Assembly: GCA_003252105.1 (NCBI GenBank)
Contig: QKDL01000093.1
Coordinates: 1-33,335, forward strand
Length of the DNA stretch: 33,335 bases
Reading direction: 5' to 3'
DNA from: Arcobacter sp.
GTDB taxonomy: Bacteria; Campylobacterota; Campylobacteria; Campylobacterales; Arcobacteraceae
Part shown: in pieces, positions 1 to 8,288 of the stretch
How positions within the stretch are numbered: position 1 is the stretch's first letter
Layout of the letters: each line of letters opens with the position of its first letter
Position numbers and translations under genes: made by a program
The notes under the pieces: model-generated
Told to the model about the DNA's origin: nothing
The model's database searches: none
Seen by the model: only the letters and a program-made list of their open reading frames with translations

Positions 1-321
1 TCTACCATCATCAGAAGTAGTATCAGTGTTAGCTTGAATTAATTTAGCTTTGATAATATCTAAGATATTAGATTGCTCAGCCATAGATTTGTCAGCAATT
101 TGTAAAAGACTAACTGCAGAGTTACCATTAGCAATACCTTGATTTAGTGAGGTTGCTTGAGTTCTAAGTTTGTCAGCAATTGCTAGACCAGAAGCATCAT
201 CAGACGCTTTGTTTATTTTTAAACCTGTACTTAATTTCTCTAAAGAGTTCTTAATAGCATTATTTGTATTCTTAGCAGCTTCTTGAGCTGTTAAAGATGA
301 TATGTTTGTATTGATTCTCAT
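1..321 (-). CDS. Flagellin, N-terminal part (cut by window edge)
   Basis: This is the first 107 codons of a flagellin read on the minus strand from an ATG at 321; the gene runs off the left edge. The translation starts MRINTNISSLTAQEAA and continues with KLSTGLKINKASDDASGLAIADKLR, the conserved D0/D1 coiled-coil region that packs in the filament core. The motifs SLTAQ, LSTGLKI and DDASGLAIADKLR are flagellin hallmarks. The product is exported by the flagellar type III apparatus and polymerises into the filament. A Shine-Dalgarno-like GTAAGGGTT lies about 8 bases before the ATG. It lies 47 bases downstream of trmA on the same strand and probably has its own promoter. Whether it is the major or a second flagellin cannot be told, because the rest is outside the window. 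Confidence 0.95.
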   Translation of the reverse strand, partial: MRINTNISSLTAQEAAKNTNNAIKNSLEKLSTGLKINKASDDASGLAIADKLRTQATSLNQGIANGNSAVSLLQIADKSMAEQSNILDIIKAKLIQANTDTTSDDGR

Positions 322-350
322 ATTCTAACCCTTACAGTTTGTATGTGTCT

Positions 351-356
351 ATAATA
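351..356 (-). promoter_or_regulatory. Possible -10 box of flagellin gene
   Basis: On the minus strand TATTAT sits about 30 bases before the flagellin ATG, giving a predicted start near 344 and a 5' leader of about 23 bases containing the AAGGG ribosome site. No sigma-54 element (GG-N10-GC) is visible. A sigma-28-like reading of the neighbouring TTAAAC..TAGATATT is possible but weak. Confidence 0.3.
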
Positions 357-368
357 TCTAAGCGAAGT

Positions 369-1490
369 TTAAATTTTGTTTAAAATAACGCCGCTTTCAA
401 TATGTTTTGTGTATGCAAACTGGTCAAATAATGCAAAGTTTATTATTTTATGAGTTTTGCATAACTCTTTTAAGTCTCTATGAAGAGTTTCTGGATTACA
501 TGATATATAGATTATTTTATCATAATTTTTAGCTAAATTTCTTGTTGTATCATCTAAGCCTGCTCTTGGTGGATCCATAAAAATTGTACTAAAATTAAAT
601 GCTTTTAAATCAACATCTTTAAGTCTATTGAAACTCCTTTTCTCCTCAAGTGCCTCTACAAACTCTTCAGCACTCATTCTTATAAAATCTATGTTTTCAA
701 TTGCATTCAAATTACAATTTGTTTTTGCAGAATTTATTGAGGTTTTAGAAATTTCAGTTGCTAATACATTTTTAAACTTAAAGCTAAGAGGAATTGTAAA
801 ATTTCCACCACCACAATACAACTCACATAAGTCACTATCTTCATTATTTATATTGTTTAGAACCCACTCAATCATTTTAATATTTACGCTAGTATTAGGT
901 TGAGTAAAGCCACCCTCTTGGTATCTAAATATAAGGTCTTTTTCATTTATACAGAGTGTATCCTGTATAAACTCTTTACTAAGCACAAGTTTTTGTTTTC
1001 TACTTCTACCTATAATACTAATACCTAAATCATTCTCAATCTCTTTTGCTCTTTCTTGCCAAATAGAGTCAAGTTTTTTGTGATAGATAAGTGTTACAAG
1101 CATATCTTTTGTAGTTGAAGCTAAAAATTCAATTGCATATAATTTGAATTTTAATACTTCATCTTTTTGAAGGGTATCTAATAGTTTTGGCATCAATTCT
1201 TTTATATCTTGACAAACTATTTCACATGAATCTATTTCAACTATTTGTTTATCAAAACCTGTCATTGCATAAGATAAGGTACTATTCTTATTTTCATCGA
1301 AATTTTTCCAGATTCTAAATTCTGCTCTGTATCTAAAATTTTGCGGTTCACTTTTTATAATGTCAAAATCTAAAGATGTTATATCTGAAAATCTTTCTTT
1401 TTCTCTTTGAATTTTATAGTTTAGTTGCTGCTCATATGACATATCATATAAGGTACAACTTCCACATTTTTCAAAAAACTTACAAGTCAT
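369..1490 (-). CDS. trmA: tRNA (uracil-5-)-methyltransferase TrmA
   Basis: This 373-aa SAM-dependent methyltransferase makes 5-methyluridine at position 54 of tRNA. The order of motifs matches E. coli TrmA: FRYRAEFRIW (about 52-61), LIYHKKLD, FTQPN, the SAM-binding motif ELYCGGGNFTIPL, MDPPRAGLD, the catalytic ISCNPETL with its nucleophilic Cys, and DQFAYTKHIESGV with the general-base Glu. E. coli TrmA has FPYTHHMECGV there. Unlike E. coli TrmA, the N-terminus carries C3-x5-C9-G-x-C12, and a fourth Cys (C89) sits where RumA/RlmD has its last cluster ligand, so an iron-sulfur cluster is likely (inference). The length fits the family (366 in E. coli) plus the short Cys extension. The start at 1490 is needed to include the Cys motif. 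It diverges from the helicase gene at 1550. Confidence 0.93.
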   Translation of the reverse strand: MTCKFFEKCGSCTLYDMSYEQQLNYKIQREKERFSDITSLDFDIIKSEPQNFRYRAEFRIWKNFDENKNSTLSYAMTGFDKQIVEIDSCEIVCQDIKELMPKLLDTLQKDEVLKFKLYAIEFLASTTKDMLVTLIYHKKLDSIWQERAKEIENDLGISIIGRSRKQKLVLSKEFIQDTLCINEKDLIFRYQEGGFTQPNTSVNIKMIEWVLNNINNEDSDLCELYCGGGNFTIPLSFKFKNVLATEISKTSINSAKTNCNLNAIENIDFIRMSAEEFVEALEEKRSFNRLKDVDLKAFNFSTIFMDPPRAGLDDTTRNLAKNYDKIIYISCNPETLHRDLKELCKTHKIINFALFDQFAYTKHIESGVILNKI

Positions 1491-1537
1491 TAAAAACCTT
1501 AATTATTAAATTTAATCTATTATTATATTCAAATGTA

Positions 1538-1543
1538 TATAAT
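1538..1543 (+). promoter_or_regulatory. -10 box of SUV3-like helicase gene (leaderless start)
   Basis: TATAAT at 1538-1543 with TG at 1534-1535 ends six bases before the only plausible ATG (1550). The predicted transcription start therefore falls on or next to the start codon. No Shine-Dalgarno sequence lies between the box and the ATG. The same string TGTATATAATACG occurs at 24399-24411 in front of the thioredoxin gene, supporting it as a real promoter core. Confidence 0.6.
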
Positions 1544-1549
1544 ACGCCC

Positions 1550-3076
1550 ATGAAAGAAAATTGGCAACAACAACTACAAACATTACTAGATTGTGATTTA
1601 AAATCACTATTCCCATTGGCACGAACTTTAAATAGAAAATTAAAATTTTTTGTAGGTCCTACAAATTCTGGTAAAACATATAAAGCAATGACTCATCTAA
1701 AAGAAGCAAATAGTGGTTTATATTTAGCTCCATTAAGACTTTTGGCATTGGAAGGTTTTGAAGATTTAAAAGAATCAAATATTGATACCTCTTTAATCAC
1801 GGGTGAAGAACAAATAATAAATGAAGATGCTTCCCATGTATGTTCAACCATTGAGATGATAGATTTTGATATGGATGTTGATGTTGCAGTTATAGATGAA
1901 GTACAAATGTTAGATGACGATGATAGAGGTTGGGCTTGGGTAAATGCTATCATTGGTTGTCCTGCTAAAACTATTATTATGACAGGTTCTGTAAATGCTT
2001 TGGATGCAGTTAAAAAAATAGCTTCATATTTAGAAGAGGATTTAGAGGTAATAAAATTTAAAAGAAAAAATCCTCTAAAAGTTTTACAAAAACATATCTC
2101 TTTGGATAATCTAGAACCAGCTACAGCTTTAATCGCTTTTTCAAGAAGTGATGTTTTAAAGTTAAAACAAAAACTACAAAAAAAATATAGAGTTTCTGTA
2201 ATTTATGGAAATTTATCTCCTGAAGTAAGGCGTGATGAAGCCAGACGATTTAGGGAGAAAAAAACAGATATTTTAATAGCAACAGATGCTATATCTATGG
2301 GATTAAACCTTCCTATAAAAACTGTACTTTTTACAACTGATACAAAATTTGATGGGGTAAGTAGAAGGAAAATAACAGTAAATGAGATTGTACAAATAGC
2401 AGGACGTGCTGGAAGGTTTGGACACTTTGAAGCTGGTTTTTTGGGTGCTACAAGAAGAGATGTATTGAAATATATTGCCCAAGAGTTTGAAACACCCATT
2501 AGAACAATTAAACCACCTTTTAAAGTTAAAATAAATGCCCAACAATTAGAGGATTTAGCAAGCCATATCAAAACTAATTCTTTGACAAAAGTATTAAGAT
2601 TTTTTAAAGAAAATATGTATTTCAATGGTCCTTTTATAGCATACAATATCTCTTCAATGATAGAGACTTCAAAAATAGTAGATGGAAAAGATAAATTAAG
2701 TTTGCAAGATAAATATCTTTTATCACAAGCTCCAATAACTGCAAAATCAAAAATAATTTTACAAGCATATGATGCATATATAGCTGCTGTTATTAAAAAT
2801 AGAGTTTGTAGATATAAGCCATCTATTACTCTACCTAAAAAAGCTCAAACCCAAAAAGATTTACTTTTGGTAGAAGATGAAGTAAAAAAAATCTCTTTAT
2901 ATCTTTGGTTGTCCTACAAGTTTCCAGAACTTTTTCCTGATTATGATAAGGCTATAATTTTAAGAAATAATTTTAATAGCTTTATTGAAACATCATTAAA
3001 AAGAACATTAAAACATGAGGATGACACTAGCTTTATAAAAAATAATAAACCCTACAGAAGAAGACGCTATAATTAA
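1550..3076 (+). CDS. SUV3-like superfamily 2 RNA helicase
   Basis: This 508-aa DExH/D helicase resembles mitochondrial SUV3/SUPV3L1, the RNA helicase partner of PNPase in the degradosome. Diagnostic motifs in order: Walker A GPTNSGKT (36-43), motif Ia PLRLLALE (61-68), TGEE (84-87), motif II IDEVQM (115-120), RGWAW (126-130), FSRSDVLKLKQ (197-207), VIYGNLSPEVRR (217-228), DAISMGLNLPI (246-256), KFDG (266-269) and motif VI QIAGRAGRFG (282-291). A C-terminal region of about 200 residues follows, lysine- and arginine-rich at the end. The open frame extends upstream to 1376 but overlaps trmA antisense, and the extra residues look like noise, so ATG 1550 was chosen; the next Met would cut through the Walker region. 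The role in RNA turnover is inferred from the family. Confidence 0.88.
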   Translation: MKENWQQQLQTLLDCDLKSLFPLARTLNRKLKFFVGPTNSGKTYKAMTHLKEANSGLYLAPLRLLALEGFEDLKESNIDTSLITGEEQIINEDASHVCSTIEMIDFDMDVDVAVIDEVQMLDDDDRGWAWVNAIIGCPAKTIIMTGSVNALDAVKKIASYLEEDLEVIKFKRKNPLKVLQKHISLDNLEPATALIAFSRSDVLKLKQKLQKKYRVSVIYGNLSPEVRRDEARRFREKKTDILIATDAISMGLNLPIKTVLFTTDTKFDGVSRRKITVNEIVQIAGRAGRFGHFEAGFLGATRRDVLKYIAQEFETPIRTIKPPFKVKINAQQLEDLASHIKTNSLTKVLRFFKENMYFNGPFIAYNISSMIETSKIVDGKDKLSLQDKYLLSQAPITAKSKIILQAYDAYIAAVIKNRVCRYKPSITLPKKAQTQKDLLLVEDEVKKISLYLWLSYKFPELFPDYDKAIILRNNFNSFIETSLKRTLKHEDDTSFIKNNKPYRRRRYN

Positions 3077-3092
3077 TTAATAATAATTTTGA

Positions 3093-3098
3093 TATAAT
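3093..3098 (+). promoter_or_regulatory. Possible -10 box upstream of ankyrin gene and operon
   Basis: TATAAT lies 35 bases before the ATG at 3133, giving a leader of about 28 bases that includes the strong Shine-Dalgarno TGAGGA at 3119-3124. It could serve the whole downstream operon. Confidence 0.45.
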
Positions 3099-3132
3099 CA
3101 GGCTAAATAGGTTAAATCTGAGGAAACTTAAT

Positions 3133-5070
3133 ATGCTTGGTATGTTTAAAGCTGATGGTGTAGAAACTTTATATAAAGAGTTAATGAAAAACTATGTTGA
3201 CGAGAAGAAAGTACAATCTCTTATTGACAGTGGTATAAATATAAATAGACGAGATGCAAAAGGTAGAACACTACTATTTGAATTGTCAGCTAAAAGAAGA
3301 ATTGAATCCATCAAAATTTTAATAAAAAACGGTATAGATATCAATATCGAAGATAATTATGGAAAAACTGTGTTGAGTGAAGCAGTTGATAAAATGGATG
3401 GTATGATGATTAGGTTTTTACTTAATAATGGTGCCTCTGTAAACCATATTAACTCTTCTGGAAGAACTGTTTTACAAGATGCAGCTTTGGAAGAAAATGA
3501 TAAAGTTTTTAATATCCTAATGGCACAAAATCCAGATTTAACAATTACTGATTATTATGGAAGAACTGTATTGTTTGATGCAGTTGAAGGTGGAAATCTA
3601 GATATCGTAAAAGAGCTTATAAATAACATCGATGATATTAATATAGTTGATAATGATGGACGAAGTGTACTATTTTATTCTGTGTTAAAAGATGATGATT
3701 CTATAACAAAACTTTTGATTTCTAATGGAATTGATGTAAATATTTTAGATAAAAAAAGACAAAGTGCTCTTTTTAGTGCAGTTGTTTTAGGTTCAGATAA
3801 CTTAGCAACGATAGATTTACTGATTAAAAAAGGTGCGAAACTAAACATAAAAGATTATTCAGATAAAACTCTTTTAGATGAAATTTTAAAAATATTATCT
3901 TTGATAAAAGACTCTGAAGCTAAACTAAATGGAAGATATAGATTAGCAAGTGCTGAGAGAAACTATTTGAAGTTGACAGGGTTTTTAATAGAAAATGGTT
4001 TGGCTATAGATAGAGTTGATTCTTTAGGAAAAACAGTACTTTATAAAGAGGTTGAAAGAGAAAACTATGATACTATCTCTTTTTTAATCTCATCGGGAGC
4101 TGATATCAATACTCAGGACAATGAAGGAAAAACAGTACTTTTTGATGCTGTATTAAAAGGGCCTTCAAACTCTACTATGATTGACTTTTTGATTTCAAAA
4201 GGTGCAGATATTGATCATAAAGATTATACTGAAAGAACAATTATTGATGATTTGGTTGAAGCTGTATTAATCACTCAAAATAATAAAAAACCATCTTCAA
4301 AACGTTTCTTAGAACTAAGAGAAAATGAAGATTATTTTGCCTTATTGAAAAAAATGTTACTTTTTAAGCCGAAAATAAATCTTCAAAGAAAAGATGGAAG
4401 AACAGTAATTTTTGATTTAGTTATTGAAAATAACCTTGAGCTAATGAAATTGATGATAAATGCAGGTATAGATATAAATATACAAGACAACGAGAGTAAT
4501 ACGCCATTATCTTATATGATTGATGAGGGTTTGAAACTTTCAAGTCAGAGAGAAAAAGAAGCTTTTCTAGAAAGATTGGTATTTTTACTTAAATTTAGAA
4601 TTGATGTTAATACTTTAGATAAAGATGGCAGAACAATATATCATAAAGCAGTTATGGCAAATGATATAGATGTTGTAGAAAAACTACTAACTAAAAAAAC
4701 AAATTTAGATATAAAAGACAAACAAGGAAGAACCGCTCTTCATCATACCCAATGGAAGGGTAATTACAAAATTGCAAGACTTCTAATAGCAGCAGGAGCT
4801 GATATAAATGCAGCTGATTATGCTGGATTTACTATTTTAAATTATGCAGCAATTTTAGGACATACAAAACTAGTAATTGTTCTAATAGCTTCTGGTGTTT
4901 TGATGTATAATCATAATAAAAAAAGTAAATCTGTAGCAAAATTTTTTAAAGAGAGAGAAAAAAATCTTGATAATCTTTTAGATGCAAACATTACAGATGA
5001 AAAAATGAGAAGTGCTATTAGAGAAGTTACTATAAATCTTAAAAAAGAGATTGATGAAGTATTAGGATAA
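3133..5070 (+). CDS. Ankyrin-repeat protein with 123-residue super-repeat
   Basis: This 645-aa protein consists almost entirely of ankyrin repeats. About 15 can be counted by the hairpin motif, usually GRTVLFDAV in place of the canonical TPLHxAA (for example at 44, 77, 110, 143, 176, 299, 332, 422, 499 and 532). There is no signal peptide or membrane segment, so a cytoplasmic protein-binding scaffold is likely. The repeats form a higher-order period: Gly at 176, 299 and 422 start units of exactly 123 residues, each with an unusually long helical insert (about 250-285 and 373-405). The last about 55 residues are charged and helical, not ankyrin. An AGGA ribosome site precedes the ATG. It is followed 13 bases later by glmU, an odd neighbour for an ankyrin protein. 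The binding partner is unknown. Confidence 0.88.
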   Translation: MLGMFKADGVETLYKELMKNYVDEKKVQSLIDSGININRRDAKGRTLLFELSAKRRIESIKILIKNGIDINIEDNYGKTVLSEAVDKMDGMMIRFLLNNGASVNHINSSGRTVLQDAALEENDKVFNILMAQNPDLTITDYYGRTVLFDAVEGGNLDIVKELINNIDDINIVDNDGRSVLFYSVLKDDDSITKLLISNGIDVNILDKKRQSALFSAVVLGSDNLATIDLLIKKGAKLNIKDYSDKTLLDEILKILSLIKDSEAKLNGRYRLASAERNYLKLTGFLIENGLAIDRVDSLGKTVLYKEVERENYDTISFLISSGADINTQDNEGKTVLFDAVLKGPSNSTMIDFLISKGADIDHKDYTERTIIDDLVEAVLITQNNKKPSSKRFLELRENEDYFALLKKMLLFKPKINLQRKDGRTVIFDLVIENNLELMKLMINAGIDINIQDNESNTPLSYMIDEGLKLSSQREKEAFLERLVFLLKFRIDVNTLDKDGRTIYHKAVMANDIDVVEKLLTKKTNLDIKDKQGRTALHHTQWKGNYKIARLLIAAGADINAADYAGFTILNYAAILGHTKLVIVLIASGVLMYNHNKKSKSVAKFFKEREKNLDNLLDANITDEKMRSAIREVTINLKKEIDEVLG

Positions 5071-5083
5071 AATTAGGGACGTT

Positions 5084-6379
5084 ATGAATAAAAAATCAAT
5101 TATTATATTAGCAGCTGGTGCTGGTACTAGAATGAAATCAACAACTGCAAAAGTTCTTCATAAAATTTCTGGGAAACCGATGTTGTATTACTCTATCAAA
5201 GAGGCAAAAAAATTAAGTGATGATATTACAGTGGTTTTATACCATCAAGCTTCAAAAGTTCAAGAGGAGATGGATAAATATTTTAATGATATAAACTATG
5301 TTATTCAAGACCATGAAAATTATCCAGGAACTGGTGGAGCTGTTATGAATATCATTCCAAAATATGAAAAAACTTTGGTTTTAAATGCAGATATGCCTTT
5401 GATTCAAGCTCATGAATTAGAAAAGTTTGATTTAGAAGCAACTATTGTTATGTCTGTTTTACAATTAGACTGTGCCGATGGATATGGTAGAGTCGTAGTT
5501 GAAAATGGTAATGTAAAAAAAATAGTTGAACAAAAAGATGCTTTAGAAGAGGAACTTAAGATAACAACTGCAAATGCAGGGGTTTATCAATTTGAAACAA
5601 AATTTTTATTGGAAAATTTACCAAAACTTTCAAATAACAATGCCCAAAAAGAGTATTATATAACTGATTTAATAGAACTTGCTATAAATGAAGGGAAAGT
5701 TTTAAAGCCACTAGTAGTTGAAGAGGAAAATTTTAAAGGTGTTAACTCAAAGTATGAATTATCTCAAGCAGAGGTAATTCACCAAGATAGAATAAAAAAA
5801 GAGTTTATGCAAAATGGTGTAATCATGAGATTGCCTGATACTATTTATATAGAAGAGGGTGTCCAAATAGAAGGTGAATCTATTATTGAAAATGGTGTAA
5901 GCTTATTAGGTCAAACAAAAATCATAAACTCTCATATAAAAACAAATACAGTAATAGAAGATGCTATTTTAGAAAATAGTGATGCAGGACCAATGGCTAG
6001 AATTAGACCAGATTCACATATTGTAGATTCACATATTGGGAATTTTGTGGAAACAAAAAAAGCAAAACTAAATAAAATAAAAGCTGGACATCTATCGTAT
6101 CTTGGTGATTGTGAAATCGATGAGGGCACAAATATAGGTTGTGGTACAATAACTTGTAATTATGATGGTGTAAATAAATATAAAACAATCATAGGGAAAA
6201 ATGTATTTGTAGGTTCAGACACTCAATTTGTAGCTCCAATAACAGTAGAAGATGATGTTTTAATCGGTGCAGGAAGCACTGTAACAAGTGATTTAAAAAA
6301 AGGTCAACTTTTTACTACAAGAGCTAAAAAAAGAGTTGTTGAGGGATATTTTTATAAACATTTCGATAATAAAAAGTAG
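5084..6379 (+). CDS. glmU: Bifunctional GlmU (UDP-GlcNAc synthesis)
   Basis: GlmU acetylates glucosamine-1-phosphate and then transfers UMP to give UDP-GlcNAc, the precursor of peptidoglycan and lipid A. The 431-aa chain has the nucleotidyltransferase domain first (about 1-225): the [11 protein letters not shown] loop, GTGGA, NADMP with the metal-binding Asp, and DGYGRVV. The left-handed beta-helix domain (about 240-431) follows, with [17 protein letters not shown], the catalytic His in [10 protein letters not shown], and [11 protein letters not shown]. The usual SDLPKVLH after the glycine loop reads STTAKVLH, so the conserved Pro is Ala while the Lys remains. It is slightly shorter than E. 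coli GlmU (456). A GGGA ribosome site precedes the ATG. coaBC starts six bases after its stop codon. Confidence 0.96.
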   Translation: MNKKSIIILAAGAGTRMKSTTAKVLHKISGKPMLYYSIKEAKKLSDDITVVLYHQASKVQEEMDKYFNDINYVIQDHENYPGTGGAVMNIIPKYEKTLVLNADMPLIQAHELEKFDLEATIVMSVLQLDCADGYGRVVVENGNVKKIVEQKDALEEELKITTANAGVYQFETKFLLENLPKLSNNNAQKEYYITDLIELAINEGKVLKPLVVEEENFKGVNSKYELSQAEVIHQDRIKKEFMQNGVIMRLPDTIYIEEGVQIEGESIIENGVSLLGQTKIINSHIKTNTVIEDAILENSDAGPMARIRPDSHIVDSHIGNFVETKKAKLNKIKAGHLSYLGDCEIDEGTNIGCGTITCNYDGVNKYKTIIGKNVFVGSDTQFVAPITVEDDVLIGAGSTVTSDLKKGQLFTTRAKKRVVEGYFYKHFDNKK

Positions 6380-6385
6380 AAAAAT

Positions 6386-7597
6386 ATGTTAAAAAACAAA
6401 AATATATTAGTTGCGGTTACAGGTTCAATTGCTGTTTATAAAGCTTTAGAACTTATTAGATTATATATAAAAGCAGAAGCAAATGTAAAAGTTATAATGA
6501 CTAGTGCTGCTACAAAATTTGTAACTGCTTTAAGTTTTGAAGCAATTTCACAAAATAGAGTTTTATGTGAAGAAACAGAGTCTTGGGATAAAAACGATAT
6601 ATATAATCATATAGATATTGGAAAATGGGCAGATATTTTTGTAATTGCCCCATGTAGCGCTAATACTGTAAATAAATTGGCAAATGGTATTGCTGATAAC
6701 CTTCTAACACAAACAGCATTGGCTTACACAAAAAGCAAACTAATAGCTCCTGCCGCAAATACAAATATGATAAAAAATCCAATAACACAAGAAAGTTTAA
6801 AAAAGCTTCAATCTTATGGTTATGAAATTGTTTCAACCCAAACTAAAGAGTTAGTCTGTAAAGACGTAGGTGATGGAGCGATGGCTGAACCACAAACAAT
6901 TTTTTATGCAACTTGTAAAGAGTTATTTAAAGATGAATATTGGACAAATAGAAAAGTAGTATTAAGTGGTGGTGGAACTTTAGAAAAAATTGATGATGTT
7001 AGATATATCTCAAATTTTTCTTCTGGAAAAATGGCTGCATCATTGGCTTTGGCTTTATATTTTAAAGGTGCAAATGTTACTTTGGTTGCTTCAAGAGGTT
7101 ATGAGGATTTACCAAAAGAGATTCATGTGATAAAAGTTCAAAGCTCTTATGAGATGTATGAATCTTTAGTTGATAATCTAAACCTATCAAAAAAAGGTGA
7201 TAAAAAACCATTTTTATTTATGGTTGCTGCTGTTAGTGATTATCTTCCAGAACAAAACTCAAATGGAAAATTAAAAAAAGAGATTTTAGGAAACTCTTGG
7301 AGTTTAAAACTAAAACAAAATATGGATATATTAGCCTCTTTAGATAAAAAAGATATAGTTTCTATTGGCTTTAAAGCAGAGATGGATGAAACTGTAGCTT
7401 TTGATAATGCACAAAATATGCTTGAGAAAAAAGCTTTAGATGGTGTTTGTTTAAATATTTTAGAAAATAGTGATAGTTTTGGAACAAAAGATAATAAAAT
7501 CGAATTAATATTAAAAGATAAATCAAAACTTTTTTCAGGAGATAAACTTTTCTTATCTATGGATATGATAAATTTTTTAAAGGAAGAGTTTGCCTAA
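6386..7597 (+). CDS. coaBC: Bifunctional CoaBC (phosphopantothenoylcysteine synthetase/decarboxylase)
   Basis: This enzyme makes 4'-phosphopantetheine for coenzyme A from 4'-phosphopantothenate and cysteine. The 403-aa chain has the FMN-dependent CoaC half first: VAVTGSIAVYKA, the catalytic His in NHIDIGKWAD, APCSANT, PAANTNM (variant of the PAMN flavin motif), and the reactive Cys in LVCKDVGDGAM. The CoaB half follows from about 195: SGGGTLEKIDDVRYISNFSSGKMAASLA, the VAAVSDY strand, and the Lys-rich KLKQNMDIL loop. Both active sites look intact, though PAAN and DGAM deviate from the E. coli PAMN and GRM. Its stop codon overlaps the TTG start of uppS by eight bases, so translation is probably coupled. 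Confidence 0.95.
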   Translation: MLKNKNILVAVTGSIAVYKALELIRLYIKAEANVKVIMTSAATKFVTALSFEAISQNRVLCEETESWDKNDIYNHIDIGKWADIFVIAPCSANTVNKLANGIADNLLTQTALAYTKSKLIAPAANTNMIKNPITQESLKKLQSYGYEIVSTQTKELVCKDVGDGAMAEPQTIFYATCKELFKDEYWTNRKVVLSGGGTLEKIDDVRYISNFSSGKMAASLALALYFKGANVTLVASRGYEDLPKEIHVIKVQSSYEMYESLVDNLNLSKKGDKKPFLFMVAAVSDYLPEQNSNGKLKKEILGNSWSLKLKQNMDILASLDKKDIVSIGFKAEMDETVAFDNAQNMLEKKALDGVCLNILENSDSFGTKDNKIELILKDKSKLFSGDKLFLSMDMINFLKEEFA

Positions 7598-8288
7598 TAA
7601 TATAGATAATAACTTAGTACCAAACCATATAGCAATAATAATGGATGGAAATGGTAGATGGGCTAAAGAAAGAGGTTTAAATAGAACAGCAGGACATGAA
7701 GAGGGTGCTAAAGTTGTTAGAGATATTACAACTCATTGTTCTAAAATAGGGGTTAAATACTTAACTTTATATGCTTTTTCTACAGAAAATTGGAGTAGAC
7801 CTAAACTTGAAGTTGAATTTTTGATGAAACTTTTAGAAAAATACTTGAAAAATGAGCTACCATTATATTTAGAAAACAAAATTAAGTTTAAAGCTATTGG
7901 AGATATAAGTAAATTTTCAAAATCTTTACAAAATACAATAAAACAAACAGAAGAAAAAACTAGTCAGGGAACAAATTTAACTCAAATATTAGCTTTAAAC
8001 TATGGTTCTCAAGATGAAATTTTAAGAGCTATAAAAAAACTAAATGAAAAAGAGTTAGAAGTTACAAAAGAAAACTTTGAATCTTGTCTTGATACAGCAG
8101 GAGTACCTGATGTTGATATGCTAATTAGAACAAGTGGAGAGTTGAGATTATCTAACTATCTTCTTTGGCAAAATGCCTATGCCGAGCTATTTTTTATAGA
8201 TACATATTGGCCAGAATTTACAAAAATACATTTAGATGATTTAATAAGTGATTTTAATAGTAGAGAGAGAAGATTTGGAGGTATTTAG
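7590..8288 (+). CDS. uppS: Undecaprenyl diphosphate synthase (TTG start)
   Basis: This cis-prenyltransferase adds eight isoprene units to farnesyl diphosphate, giving the C55 lipid carrier for cell-wall and polysaccharide building blocks. The 232-aa chain shows all family motifs: HIAIIMDGNGRWA with the catalytic Asp, AGHEEGA, TLYAFSTENWSRP, and near the C-terminus RTSGELRLSNYLLWQNAYAELFF. No ATG precedes the first motif. The TTG at 7590 has AAGGA at 7580-7584 with a five-base spacer and is the only start that keeps the N-terminus. It overlaps coaBC by eight bases and the next gene overlaps its 3' end. With GlmU it places two cell-envelope precursor enzymes in one operon. Confidence 0.95.
   Translation: MPNNIDNNLVPNHIAIIMDGNGRWAKERGLNRTAGHEEGAKVVRDITTHCSKIGVKYLTLYAFSTENWSRPKLEVEFLMKLLEKYLKNELPLYLENKIKFKAIGDISKFSKSLQNTIKQTEEKTSQGTNLTQILALNYGSQDEILRAIKKLNEKELEVTKENFESCLDTAGVPDVDMLIRTSGELRLSNYLLWQNAYAELFFIDTYWPEFTKIHLDDLISDFNSRERRFGGI

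Noticed and set aside
322-368. Sigma-54 promoter for flagellin
   Set aside because: No GG-N10-GC element; only a vegetative-like -10 is visible.
1376-1549. Upstream extension of the helicase reading frame
   Set aside because: It runs antisense over the start of trmA, encodes hydrophobic low-complexity residues unlike SUV3, and a promoter with ATG at 1550 explains the gene.
2203-2646. 147-codon open frame antisense to the helicase
   Set aside because: Composition and position show a shadow of the SUV3-like gene; no start signal.
3133-5070. Horizontal transfer of the ankyrin gene
   Set aside because: Base composition and codon use look like the neighbours, and no mobile-element sequence or flanking repeat was seen.
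8248-8274. GTG 8248 as start of the prepilin peptidase
   Set aside because: It would add nine charged residues before the first helix; TTG 8275 fits the family's N-terminus better, though not proven.
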